A stretch of 51,560 nucleotides of DNA from contig CAMBQF010000004.1 of the NCBI GenBank assembly GCA_945869825.1, forward strand, positions 1-51,560, given 5' to 3'. Below are positions 8,726 through 16,552 of this stretch, piece after piece. The notes under the pieces were generated by a model. It worked only from the letters and a program-made list of their open reading frames with translations. It did not search any database and was not told the origin of the DNA. The DNA is from Chitinophaga pinensis (GTDB lineage: Bacteria > Bacteroidota > Bacteroidia > CAMBQF01). The number at the start of each line of letters is the position of its first letter. The first letter of the stretch is position 1. The position numbers and the translations under genes were made by a program.

Positions 8726-9523
8726 ATGCAGCGCAGGTACTCATTGTTTTTCTTATCGCCACTTATATGGTTGCTTGTTGGCTGCCAGCATTTTGGCAGC
8801 CCAGAGCCTACCTCTACCCCCGGCGATACCTTACCCGCAAAAATATCTTTCAGTTCGGCGTCGAATATATTCCCCGAACATTGGCTGGCAGCCCCTATTA
8901 AGGCAAAAGTTAAGCATGTTGACCCTGACGAGGAAGACCGTTCGTCTAAATGCGTGGCACGCGCCATGCGCAAATACCCGGTAGCGGTTATCAAAAAAAA
9001 CCTGAATACGGTATACATTTTACGCTCACTCAATTTTTACGATGTGGGCTTTGGCGCTACCTATTTCGAGAAGAAACTCTACATAGCCAATAGCGGTGTT
9101 AGCCAGGGCTATTCTGATAGGTTTATTGAGCAAAGCTTCCACCACGAGTTTTCCAGCATATTGTTTTTTGCCTACGCTAACAAATTTGATAAAGCAGACT
9201 GGATGGCCTGCAACCCCGAAGGATTTGAATATAAAGACGAAGCTACCGGCGGTGTACAATCGTTAAAAGATGATTTAGACGGCACCTGGTTTTCTGCCAC
9301 CTACAACAAAATCGGCTTTATCGACCAATACTCGCAAAGCAGTATGGAGAATGATGTTAACCAGCTGGCGCAGCAGCTTTTTTGTCCCGACCCCGGCTTT
9401 TGGCAGGTAGTAAAAGAAAACCCCAAGCTGCAGTGCAAAGTGGTTAAGCTGGTCAACTTTTACCATACAATAGACAATACCTTCACCCTCGAATTTTTCC
9501 GAACGTTAGAAACTGTTCAGTAA
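8726..9523 (+). CDS. Lipoprotein related to putative zinc metallopeptidases, third His missing
   Basis: 265 residues. The signal ends in the lipobox LVGC, so it is a lipoprotein. The central segment has ...FIEQSFHHEFSSILFF, which matches the HHExxH zinc-site region of Bacteroidota 'putative zinc-binding metallo-peptidase' lipoproteins, but the last His of HExxH is Ser here. A later SSMENDVNQLAQQLFCPDP segment corresponds to the helix that carries the third ligand in that family. This may be a non-catalytic relative, or a subfamily with other ligands. The gene is followed after one base by the dehydrogenase gene, so the two are cotranscribed. The family assignment is pattern-based. Confidence 0.65.
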   Translation: MQRRYSLFFLSPLIWLLVGCQHFGSPEPTSTPGDTLPAKISFSSASNIFPEHWLAAPIKAKVKHVDPDEEDRSSKCVARAMRKYPVAVIKKNLNTVYILRSLNFYDVGFGATYFEKKLYIANSGVSQGYSDRFIEQSFHHEFSSILFFAYANKFDKADWMACNPEGFEYKDEATGGVQSLKDDLDGTWFSATYNKIGFIDQYSQSSMENDVNQLAQQLFCPDPGFWQVVKENPKLQCKVVKLVNFYHTIDNTFTLEFFRTLETVQ

Positions 9524-9524
9524 C

Positions 9525-10475
9525 ATGCCCCGCGTACTCATTATTGATAATATCCACCCGTATTTAATACAAACACTTACCCACAAAGGGTTTGATTGTA
9601 TTGATGGCAGCAAGTGGGATAAAACCCGCTACACCGATGAAATTGCCAATTACGATGGGCTGGTAGTGCGCACCAAAATTAAAATTGATAAGGCGTTTAT
9701 TGATAAAGCCACCAACCTGCGGTTTATTGCCCGTGCAGGTGCAGGTATGGAGAATATTGATGTTGCCTATGCTGAAAGTAAGGGCATTGCCTGCCTAAGT
9801 TCGCCCGAAGGTAACCGCGATAGTGTAGCTGAGCATTGCGTAGCGGTTTTACTTAGTTTGATGAATAACATCCTGCGTGCCGATAAGGAGATACGCCAAG
9901 GCCTTTGGCGCCGCGATGCCAACTGGGGCACCGAACTTATGGGTAAAACCGTTGGCATTATTGGCTACGGCTATATGGGGCCCGCCTTTGCCCAACGCCT
10001 ACGTGGCTTTGGGGTTACCATTTTGGCCCACGATAAATACAAAACCGGCTTTAGCAATGAGTACGTTACCGAAGCTACCATTGCCGATGTATATGCCAAT
10101 GCCGATGTGGTAAGCCTGCACCTGCCATTAACTGATGAAACGCAATACTACGCCAGCAACTTGTTCTTCAACTCGTTTACAAAGCCCATATACTTTTTAA
10201 ACACGGCCCGCGGCAACAATGTAGATACCGAAGCATTGGTTGACGCTATTAAAGAGGGTAAAGTACTTGGCGCGGCACTTGATGTTACGGAGTATGAGTC
10301 GTTTAGCTTTGAGGCGCTGTCGCAAGCCGATTTGCCTGCCCCATTCAGGTACCTGGCCAATAGCGACAATGTTATCCTTACCCCCCACATTGCCGGGTGG
10401 ACAAACGAAAGCTACATGAAACACTCAAAAGTGCTTACTGATAAGATTTTAGCATTATATCATATAGAGGATTAA
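9525..10475 (+). CDS. D-isomer specific 2-hydroxyacid dehydrogenase (phosphoglycerate dehydrogenase-like)
   Basis: 316-residue NAD-dependent dehydrogenase. Substrate-domain elements at the N-terminus (YDGLVVRTKIKIDKAFID, RFIARAGAGMENID) surround a Rossmann domain with GKTVGIIGYGYMGPAFAQRL (GxGxxG about 142-147). The catalytic triad is in place: Arg in LNTARGNNVDTEAL (about 229), Glu in ALDVTEYES (about 256) and His in LTPHIAGWTNES (about 288). It lacks the C-terminal ACT domain of long SerA forms, as do many short SerA-like enzymes. 3-phosphoglycerate is a plausible substrate, but glyoxylate or hydroxypyruvate cannot be excluded. It starts one base after the lipoprotein stop. Confidence 0.88.
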   Translation: MPRVLIIDNIHPYLIQTLTHKGFDCIDGSKWDKTRYTDEIANYDGLVVRTKIKIDKAFIDKATNLRFIARAGAGMENIDVAYAESKGIACLSSPEGNRDSVAEHCVAVLLSLMNNILRADKEIRQGLWRRDANWGTELMGKTVGIIGYGYMGPAFAQRLRGFGVTILAHDKYKTGFSNEYVTEATIADVYANADVVSLHLPLTDETQYYASNLFFNSFTKPIYFLNTARGNNVDTEALVDAIKEGKVLGAALDVTEYESFSFEALSQADLPAPFRYLANSDNVILTPHIAGWTNESYMKHSKVLTDKILALYHIED

Positions 10476-10487
10476 CTTTACACATCT

Positions 10488-11255
10488 ATGCAAAACAAAA
10501 AGCTGTGGGTTGCTTTTGGCGCCCTGTTATTAATCAACTTAGGTACCATTGCCGTATTGCTGGCCGTTAAAAGCAAAGCCGAAAACAGGCTTGTAAAAGC
10601 CACAGGCTATCTACGCGACCTTGGCAACCAATACATAGACTATACCGTTGAGGTGTTTGATACCATTCCGCTTACCACCTCTATACAAGTTACAGAAGCG
10701 ATACCGGTAGACATTGCCATGACTATTGACGACTCGGTAATGATTGTAGCCAACGTGCCCGTACGCGATACCATTTCAGTACCCGTTAGCCTGATGATAG
10801 ACCAGCAAATTGGCGTTGATAATCCCGTTATGATTCCCGGTATTGTTACTGTACAGCTTAATACTATGATACCTATCAATCAGAAGTTTAAAATGCCAAT
10901 GGGTAAAAAAGGCAAGGGGATGAAAATACCTATCATGGCAGAAATTCCATTGAACCAGGCTGTTGGTATCACCTTTAACGATTCTATGCGCATCAACACC
11001 AAAATACCGGTTAAATTCCCTTTGAACGAGATGCTGCGTGTACCTATTGAATTAAACGTACCAATGAACCAGGAAATACCCCTACGTTTACCTATTAAAC
11101 AAATGGCAACTGTGGGCTTCCCTGTGGCTATGCCTGTAAATGGCAAAGTACCTATTGTGCTAAAAGTACCGGTACATATACCTTTGGCCAAAACCCCTAT
11201 TAAAACCTACCTTGATAAAACCGCCGACGAGTTGGACGATATGTTGAGTTTTTAA
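10488..11255 (+). CDS. Membrane-anchored Ile/Val-Pro repeat protein of unknown function
   Basis: 255 residues with no recognised family. One N-terminal transmembrane helix (about 6-26, [20 protein letters not shown]) is followed by [18 protein letters not shown] and then about 190 residues of short beta-like units in which I-P, V-P, M-P or F-P recurs every 7-14 residues ([88 protein letters not shown]). It ends in a short acidic helix ([14 protein letters not shown]). The pattern suggests an elongated periplasmic beta structure. A TAnnTTTA variant promoter word overlaps the preceding stop codon (10473-10480). Confidence 0.75.
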   Translation: MQNKKLWVAFGALLLINLGTIAVLLAVKSKAENRLVKATGYLRDLGNQYIDYTVEVFDTIPLTTSIQVTEAIPVDIAMTIDDSVMIVANVPVRDTISVPVSLMIDQQIGVDNPVMIPGIVTVQLNTMIPINQKFKMPMGKKGKGMKIPIMAEIPLNQAVGITFNDSMRINTKIPVKFPLNEMLRVPIELNVPMNQEIPLRLPIKQMATVGFPVAMPVNGKVPIVLKVPVHIPLAKTPIKTYLDKTADELDDMLSF

Positions 11256-11271
11256 TCTTACTATAAATATT

Positions 11272-11308
11272 CAATTAGCTAATACGCCAATCAGCCAATT
11301 AGCTAATC
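11272..11308. repeat. Two copies of CAATTAGCTAAT with a 24-bp period
   Basis: CAATTAGCTAAT occurs at 11272-11283 and 11296-11307 in the gap before the carboxylase gene. It is a short imperfect tandem repeat containing the palindrome TTAGCTAA, directly upstream of the promoter box. Confidence 0.6.
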
Positions 11309-11311
11309 GAT

Positions 11312-11319
11312 TATATTTG
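11312..11319 (+). promoter_or_regulatory. TAnnTTTG -7 element, 6 bases from the start codon
   Basis: TATATTTG lies 6 bases before ATG 11326. It supports the ATG over the upstream in-frame TTG, which sits inside the promoter box. Confidence 0.65.
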
Positions 11320-11325
11320 CATTCT

Positions 11326-12867
11326 ATGAAAAACCGTATTGAAGAGCTGGAAGAGAAAACTGCGCTGGCCCAGTTGGGTGGCGGGCAGGCACGTATTGAT
11401 GCACAACACAAACGCGGCAAACTTACCGCCCGCGAGCGTATTGCCCTGCTTATTGACGAAGGCTCTTTTGAAGAAATTGGTGCCCTTGTTACCCACCGTA
11501 GCACCAACTTTGGCTTAGAAAAGCAAAAGTTTTATGGTGATGGTGTAGTTACCGGCTACGGTACCGTGCATGGCCGTTTGGTATATGTTTTCTCTCAGGA
11601 TTTTACGGTAGTAGGCGGCTCGTTAGCCGAGGCTCATGCCCAAAAAATTTGCCGCATAATGGACCTTGCCATGCAAAATGGTGCGCCTGTAATTGGCTTA
11701 AACGATAGCGGTGGTGCCCGTATACAAGAGGGTGTGGTATCGCTGGGTGGCTATGCCGATATTTTTTACCGTAACACATTAGCATCGGGGGTTATTCCTC
11801 AAATATCGGCCATTATGGGGCCTTGCGCCGGTGGAGCGGTTTACTCGCCAGCCATTACCGATTTTATTATGATGGTAGAGCATACATCATACATGTTTGT
11901 TACCGGCCCTAACGTGGTAAAAACTGTAACACACGAAGAGGTTAGCAGCGAAGATTTAGGTGGCGCATCAGCCCACTCAGTAAAATCTGGTGTTACCCAT
12001 TTTGCCTGTGCAAACGAGGTGGAGCTTATCAATAACCTAAAAGCCCTGCTTAGCTACGTTCCGCAAAACTGCGAGGAAGAAGCCCCTGCCCTACCCTATA
12101 CACCGGGTAATGAAAAGCGCGAGAAACTAAATACCATCATCCCCGAAAATGCAAACTCACCTTACGACATTCGCGAAGTAATTACTGAAGTGGTTGATGG
12201 CGGTGAATTTTTAGAAGTACATAAAGATTACGCATCAAACATAGTGGTGGGCTTTGCCCGTCTGGGTGGCCGTAGCATTGGTATTGTGGCCAACCAGCCT
12301 GCGTATTTAGCTGGGGTGTTAGATATTAACGCATCTAAAAAAGGCGCCCGCTTTGTGCGCTTTTGCGATTGCTTTAATATACCATTGCTTGTGTTTGAAG
12401 ATGTACCAGGCTTTTTACCAGGCACCGACCAGGAGTGGAACGGCATTATTACCAACGGCGCCAAACTACTATACGCGTTTTGCGAAGCTACTGTGCCCCG
12501 CGTTACCGTTATTACCCGCAAAGCTTATGGCGGAGCGTACGATGTAATGAACAGCAAGCACATTGGTGCCGACATGAACTACGCTTGGCCTACAGCCGAA
12601 ATTGCCGTAATGGGCGCTAAGGGTGCGGCCGAAATCATCTTTAAAAAAGAAATAGACGAAGCGCCTGATAAACAGGCTAAATGGAAAGAAAAAGAGCAGG
12701 AATATGCCGACCTTTTTGCCAACCCATACAGCGCTACAGAGCGTGGTTATGTTGATGAGGTGATACTACCTGAAAACACCCGTGATAAGTTAATTAAAGC
12801 GTTTAAAATGCTGGAAAATAAAGTAGCAACTTTACCACGTAAAAAACATGGTAACATACCATTATAA
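11326..12867 (+). CDS. pccB: Acyl-CoA carboxylase beta (carboxyltransferase) subunit, propionyl-CoA carboxylase type
   Basis: 513 residues, the usual size for PccB. It transfers the carboxyl group from biotin to propionyl- or acetyl-CoA in the cytoplasm. Visible motifs are the N-terminal carboxyltransferase half ([60 protein letters not shown]) and the C-terminal half ([64 protein letters not shown]). The final RKKHGNIPL matches the typical family end. The biotin-carboxylase/BCCP subunit is not in the window. ATG 11326 is chosen because the promoter box overlaps the earlier TTG. Substrate preference cannot be read with certainty. Confidence 0.93.
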   Translation: MKNRIEELEEKTALAQLGGGQARIDAQHKRGKLTARERIALLIDEGSFEEIGALVTHRSTNFGLEKQKFYGDGVVTGYGTVHGRLVYVFSQDFTVVGGSLAEAHAQKICRIMDLAMQNGAPVIGLNDSGGARIQEGVVSLGGYADIFYRNTLASGVIPQISAIMGPCAGGAVYSPAITDFIMMVEHTSYMFVTGPNVVKTVTHEEVSSEDLGGASAHSVKSGVTHFACANEVELINNLKALLSYVPQNCEEEAPALPYTPGNEKREKLNTIIPENANSPYDIREVITEVVDGGEFLEVHKDYASNIVVGFARLGGRSIGIVANQPAYLAGVLDINASKKGARFVRFCDCFNIPLLVFEDVPGFLPGTDQEWNGIITNGAKLLYAFCEATVPRVTVITRKAYGGAYDVMNSKHIGADMNYAWPTAEIAVMGAKGAAEIIFKKEIDEAPDKQAKWKEKEQEYADLFANPYSATERGYVDEVILPENTRDKLIKAFKMLENKVATLPRKKHGNIPL

Positions 12868-12877
12868 TTAAACGTTA

Positions 12878-12885
12878 TACCTTTG
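12878..12885 (+). promoter_or_regulatory. TAnnTTTG -7 element for the lipoprotein/TM2 cluster
   Basis: TACCTTTG lies 14 bases before ATG 12900. Confidence 0.6.
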
Positions 12886-12899
12886 CATTAAACAGGCTT

Positions 12900-13268
12900 A
12901 TGAAAACATTTAAACTGATAGGTATTTTAGCCATTACAATGGCATTTCTACTTTCATCGTGCGGGGTTGAAAAAAGACGCTACCGCAAGGGCTATAATGT
13001 AGACAAAACCAAAAAGAACGAAAAGTCTGACGTAAAGGACACTGACATAACTACAAAAGTTGAACCTGCTAAAACAGGGCCGGTTGTTACACCCGTGGTA
13101 ACCCCACCTATAAATAATACAACAGCATCTGCACCTGCTAAAAAAACAGAGCCTGCACCTGCATATACTGGCACTAAGCCGTTAAATACTGAGTACGACT
13201 TTAAAGTTGTGGTAGGCCCAAGGCCTGATAAAAAGGGTAAGAAAAAATACCCTATGAATATGCGCTAA
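12900..13268 (+). CDS. Small lipoprotein with the C-x-[VL]-E-[KR]-R-x-Y motif (no TM2 domain)
   Basis: 122 residues. A lipoprotein signal (MKTFKLIGILAITMAFLLSSC) is followed at once by GVEKRRYRKGYNVD, a motif shared with the lipoproteins at 13456 and 14453 (SLEKRHYNKGYAID and SVERRHYRPGLHFK). The rest is a Lys/Thr/Pro/Val-rich, probably disordered chain ending in YDFKVVVGPRPDKKGKKKYPMNMR-like basic sequence. Unlike its two neighbours it has no C-terminal membrane domain. It looks like a paralogue that lost or never had the TM2 part. Function unknown. Confidence 0.8.
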   Translation: MKTFKLIGILAITMAFLLSSCGVEKRRYRKGYNVDKTKKNEKSDVKDTDITTKVEPAKTGPVVTPVVTPPINNTTASAPAKKTEPAPAYTGTKPLNTEYDFKVVVGPRPDKKGKKKYPMNMR

Positions 13269-13455
13269 ACATTATTATCTCATACACTTTCTATCAATTT
13301 TTATCTACTATTCAACGTTTTACTGTATCAATAAACGCAGTTTGCTAAAACCAATGATGTTGATTTTAAAGCTTATTTGCATTTTTTAAAATTATTTGAC
13401 TCATATCAAATTTATTAGTTTGTTTGCTAAATCAAAAAACGTAAAAATCTATCTG

Positions 13456-14079
13456 ATGAAAAACTTCAAACTAATTACCTCTATTGGTCTGGCCCTAACG
13501 CTGGTTTTTGCTTCTTGCTCTTTAGAAAAACGCCATTACAACAAAGGCTATGCAATAGACTGGAATAACAAAGCCCCTAAAGCCACAGAACAAGCCGCTA
13601 AAAAGGCTGCTACGCTTTCTATAGAAAGTCCTAAAAACGTTATTACCGTAAAAAATGTAGAGAACGCAGGCAAAACAGAAACGGCTGTAGCACCGGAACT
13701 TACGGCATCAACAACCCAAACTGGAACTACAACCGCTAAACATGTTAAAATTAAAGCAGCTACGGCAGAAAACCCTGTAAAAGTGCAAACTACCAAAGCT
13801 GATATTAAACTTAATACTGCTGCTGGTGCTAAAATTGCTAAAAAAGTAACAGGTGCTGCCGATGGTGGTAAAAGCCAGATTATAGCCCTGGTACTTTGCT
13901 GCCTTGGCTTTATTGTTATAGCCGGTATCCACCGCATTTACCTTGGCTACATTGGCATTGGCATTTTACAATTACTAACAGCCGGTGGTTGCGGTATTTG
14001 GACAATTATTGACCTTGTACGTATTGTATCTGGAGACCTTGGACCTAGGGATGGCAGCGGATACTCTGAAACATTGTAA
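13456..14079 (+). CDS. Lipoprotein-signal TM2-domain membrane protein
   Basis: 207 residues from ATG 13456; the frame extends upstream, but only this start gives the lipoprotein signal MKNFKLITSIGLALTLVFASC. The signal is followed by SLEKRHYNKGYAIDWN, a ~100-residue Ala/Thr/Lys-rich linker, and a TM2 domain at about 140-195: two hydrophobic segments around AGIHRIYLGYIGIG and GGCGIWTIIDLVRI. TM2 domains are small two-helix modules of unknown role. A lipid anchor at one end and a two-helix domain at the other would tether both ends in the inner membrane, unless the Cys is not lipidated. The next gene starts at the base after the stop. Confidence 0.83.
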   Translation: MKNFKLITSIGLALTLVFASCSLEKRHYNKGYAIDWNNKAPKATEQAAKKAATLSIESPKNVITVKNVENAGKTETAVAPELTASTTQTGTTTAKHVKIKAATAENPVKVQTTKADIKLNTAAGAKIAKKVTGAADGGKSQIIALVLCCLGFIVIAGIHRIYLGYIGIGILQLLTAGGCGIWTIIDLVRIVSGDLGPRDGSGYSETL

Positions 14080-14376
14080 TTGAAAAAGAAATTTTTAAAA
14101 ATATACCTTGGCGGGTTAATACTGGCACCTTTAGTGTTGCTAATATTACCCGCCGATTTTTTTGATAATGGCCAATCTGTTTGCCTGTCTGTACTGCTGT
14201 TTGATATAAAATGCTATGGGTGCGGCATAACCAGGGCTGTACAACACCTTATACATTTTGATTTTGCTGCTGCATGGCAATACAACAAATTGGTAGTGGC
14301 AGTTGTTCCTTTATTATTGATAGTGTGGGTACAAGAACTTATAAGAGTTAATAAGCTTATAAAATCTACCCCCTAG
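14080..14376 (+). CDS. DUF2752 family membrane protein (TTG start)
   Basis: 98 residues. The start is a TTG directly abutting the TAA of the preceding TM2 gene; no in-frame ATG exists near the N-terminus, and MKKKFLKIYLGGLILAPLV is a sensible beginning. Two to three hydrophobic segments surround the DUF2752 signature DIKCYGCGITRAVQHLIHFDFAAAWQYN (family pattern C-x-G-C-G-[MI]-T-R-A ... G/F-D-F-x-x-A-x-x-x-N), which has two conserved cysteines. The family has no assigned function. Tight coupling to TM2 genes suggests they act in the same membrane process. Confidence 0.85.
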   Translation: MKKKFLKIYLGGLILAPLVLLILPADFFDNGQSVCLSVLLFDIKCYGCGITRAVQHLIHFDFAAAWQYNKLVVAVVPLLLIVWVQELIRVNKLIKSTP

Positions 14377-14452
14377 CATTGCAAACAATATGTTTTTACG
14401 TATAACTTAGAGCCACATTTAGGCGTATAACAATTTAAAACAGAACTAAGAG

Positions 14453-15091
14453 ATGAAAAGAATTTACACTAATATGTCAGTAATGGCCCTTGCCATTATT
14501 GTGTTTTTAAGTGCTTGCTCTGTAGAGCGCAGGCACTACAGGCCGGGTTTACATTTCAAATCAGAAGTTAAAGCTCCTAAACCTGAGGTTAAAAAATACG
14601 AGACTCCAACTGAGGTTGCTGCTGATATTACCCCTGTTGAAATTGTCCCTGTTGAAGTTACCGCTGAAGTAGAAACCCCTGTTACTAATGTACCACAAGC
14701 CACTACAGCATCTACCGATAAAAAAGAAACTACCACTAATAATAAGGTTAAGGCGGCTGCTAAGCCAGTTACAAAGCCTGGCGATAAAAACATTGCAACA
14801 TCTATTATAAGCAAAAAAGCCCTGAAAGGCCAAAGCCCTAAAGGAATGATGGCTGATAAAATTTTAGCTATTATCCTTTGTATCTTTCTTGGCTGGTTAG
14901 GTATACACCGTTTCTATTTAGGTTTCCCTATCTCAGCAATATTTATGATTTTGCTATTCTTACTATCAACCATAGGCGGGTTACTAATACTTGGGCTGAT
15001 AGGCTATATAGCAGGTGTACTATTGTTTGTATGGATTATCTACGATTTGATTTGTATCATACTTGACAGGCCACTGTTCTTGGAGAAGTAA
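14453..15091 (+). CDS. Lipoprotein-signal TM2-domain membrane protein (second copy)
   Basis: 212 residues. The signal ends LSAC and is followed by SVERRHYRPGLHFKSE, the same anchor motif as in the proteins at 12900 and 13456. A Val/Thr/Pro/Glu/Lys-rich linker (about 45-130) leads to a TM2-like domain (KILAIILCIFLGWLGIHRFY, LGFPISAIFMILL) and extra hydrophobic stretches to about 205, ending ICIILDRPLFLEK. The linker carries repeated VPVE/ITPVE units. It is followed by a strong terminator, so the cluster ends here. Confidence 0.83.
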   Translation: MKRIYTNMSVMALAIIVFLSACSVERRHYRPGLHFKSEVKAPKPEVKKYETPTEVAADITPVEIVPVEVTAEVETPVTNVPQATTASTDKKETTTNNKVKAAAKPVTKPGDKNIATSIISKKALKGQSPKGMMADKILAIILCIFLGWLGIHRFYLGFPISAIFMILLFLLSTIGGLLILGLIGYIAGVLLFVWIIYDLICIILDRPLFLEK

Positions 15092-15110
15092 ACAATGCCA
15101 ATAACATAGT

Positions 15111-15145
15111 AAAAGCCCTTAACAACATTGTTAGGGGCTTTTCAA
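15111..15145 (+). terminator. Terminator closing the TM2/DUF2752 cluster
   Basis: The 15-base arms 15111-15125 and 15128-15142 pair except for one G-T wobble (AAAAGCCC ... GGGGCTTTT), followed by CAATTT. Confidence 0.8.
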
Positions 15146-15226
15146 TTTAAATAATTACTGTATGGTTATGTTAATTCTATCAGCATCCAAACGCCAGGCA
15201 TAGCAACAAAGCAAATACCCTGTACC

Positions 15227-16456
15227 CTACTCAAAATCAGGGTACAGCAGGTACTTTTTCCGTATCTGTTTAAAGTTGTTTAAAGCCGGTTGCCAGCTCT
15301 TGCGTATATCGTCTTCGCTCACCTTATCCTTTACCTGCTGGCGCAACAAGCCGCTGCCTTCCAGCTTTTCAAAAAAAGCACTTTTACCAAAAAACTCATC
15401 AGGCTTTATATTATGCCCATAGGCATTTAATAAAAAGAACAGGCTGTATTTCAGGGCGCCATCTTTAGCCGCACTATAGTGCAGGTTTTCACCATGGCAG
15501 GGTACATCCATGTGCATGGGCTTTTTGCTGCCGGCCATGCTTTTAGGGGTAAACGTATATGGCATGTCTTTTAAAAACGGACTGCCATACACCTCAAACG
15601 GGGTTGGTGTGCCACGGCCAACGCTAACGTTAGTTCCCTCAAACAAACATAAAGATGGGTAGAGGTATATGGCCTCCATAGTCTTCAAATTGGGTGATGG
15701 GGGTATTGGCAAACGGTACATCATTTTATGGTCCCAGTAATCGCACTTTACAATGCTAAGCTTGCATTGCAGGCTATCTACAAGCCAATACTCACCATTA
15801 ATCATTGTGGCAAATTCGCCTATCGTCATACCATGCACCACCGGCACCGTATGCATCCCCACATACGACCGGTAGGTTGTATCCAACACCGCCCCATCAA
15901 CATAAAAACCGTTTGGATTGGGCCTGTCTAACACAACCAAAGGCTTGCTATATTTAGCACAGGCATACATCATATCAGTTAGGGTGCTTATGTAGGTATA
16001 AAAGCGCGCACCAACGTCTTGTATATCAAAAATCACATAGTCAACATCAGCCATTACCAGCGAGTCGGGCCTGGAGTTTTTGCCATACAGCGATATTATC
16101 TTTTTACCCGTCTTAGTATCAATACTGTCTTTAATATGCTCTCCCGCATCGCCCATGCCCCTAAAGCCATGCTCGGGTGCAAATATTTTTACCACAGGTA
16201 CACCCAGGTATATCAACGTATCTACCAAATGGGTGTATTTATTGTATTGGTTACGCACTACCGATGTTTGGTTAGCAACAATAGCCACGCGTTTGCCAGG
16301 ATAAAGGGCGGTAATATCAGTCAAATTATCTGCCCCCGTAAGCACCATAGTGTCAGTAACTACCTTGCCTTTGTAATATTGCAAAGCCTGCGCAAATGCA
16401 GTGTTAAAAGGGCATAAAACAGCACTAAACAATAAAATGATTAATATCTTTTTCAT
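15227..16456 (-). CDS. namZ: DUF1343 / NamZ-type exo-beta-N-acetylmuramidase
   Basis: 409 residues with signal peptide MKKILIILLFSAVLCPFNTAFA. The mature protein shows the family motifs: GKRVAIVANQTSVV, KIFAPEHGFRGMGDAGEHI, IISLYGKNSRP, VIFDIQDVGARFYTYISTL, VVLDRPNPNG, LFEGTNVSVGRGTPTPFE. The DUF1343 family includes Bacillus subtilis NamZ (YbbC), which removes N-acetylmuramic acid from the non-reducing end of peptidoglycan fragments (GH171). The signal peptide places it in the periplasm, where it would act in cell-wall recycling or scavenging. No other MurNAc genes (murQ, nagZ) adjoin it, so its partners are elsewhere. Confidence 0.9.
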   Translation of the reverse strand: MKKILIILLFSAVLCPFNTAFAQALQYYKGKVVTDTMVLTGADNLTDITALYPGKRVAIVANQTSVVRNQYNKYTHLVDTLIYLGVPVVKIFAPEHGFRGMGDAGEHIKDSIDTKTGKKIISLYGKNSRPDSLVMADVDYVIFDIQDVGARFYTYISTLTDMMYACAKYSKPLVVLDRPNPNGFYVDGAVLDTTYRSYVGMHTVPVVHGMTIGEFATMINGEYWLVDSLQCKLSIVKCDYWDHKMMYRLPIPPSPNLKTMEAIYLYPSLCLFEGTNVSVGRGTPTPFEVYGSPFLKDMPYTFTPKSMAGSKKPMHMDVPCHGENLHYSAAKDGALKYSLFFLLNAYGHNIKPDEFFGKSAFFEKLEGSGLLRQQVKDKVSEDDIRKSWQPALNNFKQIRKKYLLYPDFE

Positions 16457-16486
16457 CTGTATCTAAATTACTTCAACGCATGGCTT

Positions 16487-16494
16487 TATATTTG
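16487..16494 (+). promoter_or_regulatory. TAnnTTTG -7 element for the LolC/E-like permease
   Basis: TATATTTG in the divergent gap between the muramidase and permease genes; predicts a leader of about 50-55 bases. Confidence 0.5.
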
Positions 16495-16552
16495 GATGCG
16501 TAAAAATTATGCCAACAAAACAATTAACCATATAATTCCTTTTTAAAAGCAG

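Noticed and set aside
10640-11191. Two minus-strand frames rich in Ile, Gly and Thr
   Set aside because: They are mirror readings of the Ile/Val-Pro repeat gene; its repeated codons produce repeats in all frames.
11326-12867. Methylmalonyl-CoA decarboxylase alpha subunit as the main call
   Set aside because: The fold is shared, but no decarboxylase membrane subunits are nearby; a PccB-type carboxyltransferase is the simpler reading.
13548-13937. Minus-strand frame with hydrophobic runs
   Set aside because: Antisense to the Ala/Thr/Lys linker of the TM2 protein; low-complexity shadow.
15720-16420. Plus-strand frames inside the muramidase gene
   Set aside because: Antisense shadows with no upstream promoter and no recognisable protein pattern.
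16457-16552. Riboswitch or leader regulating the permease gene
   Set aside because: Only about 50 bases of predicted leader, AT-rich, with no conserved aptamer words or terminator.
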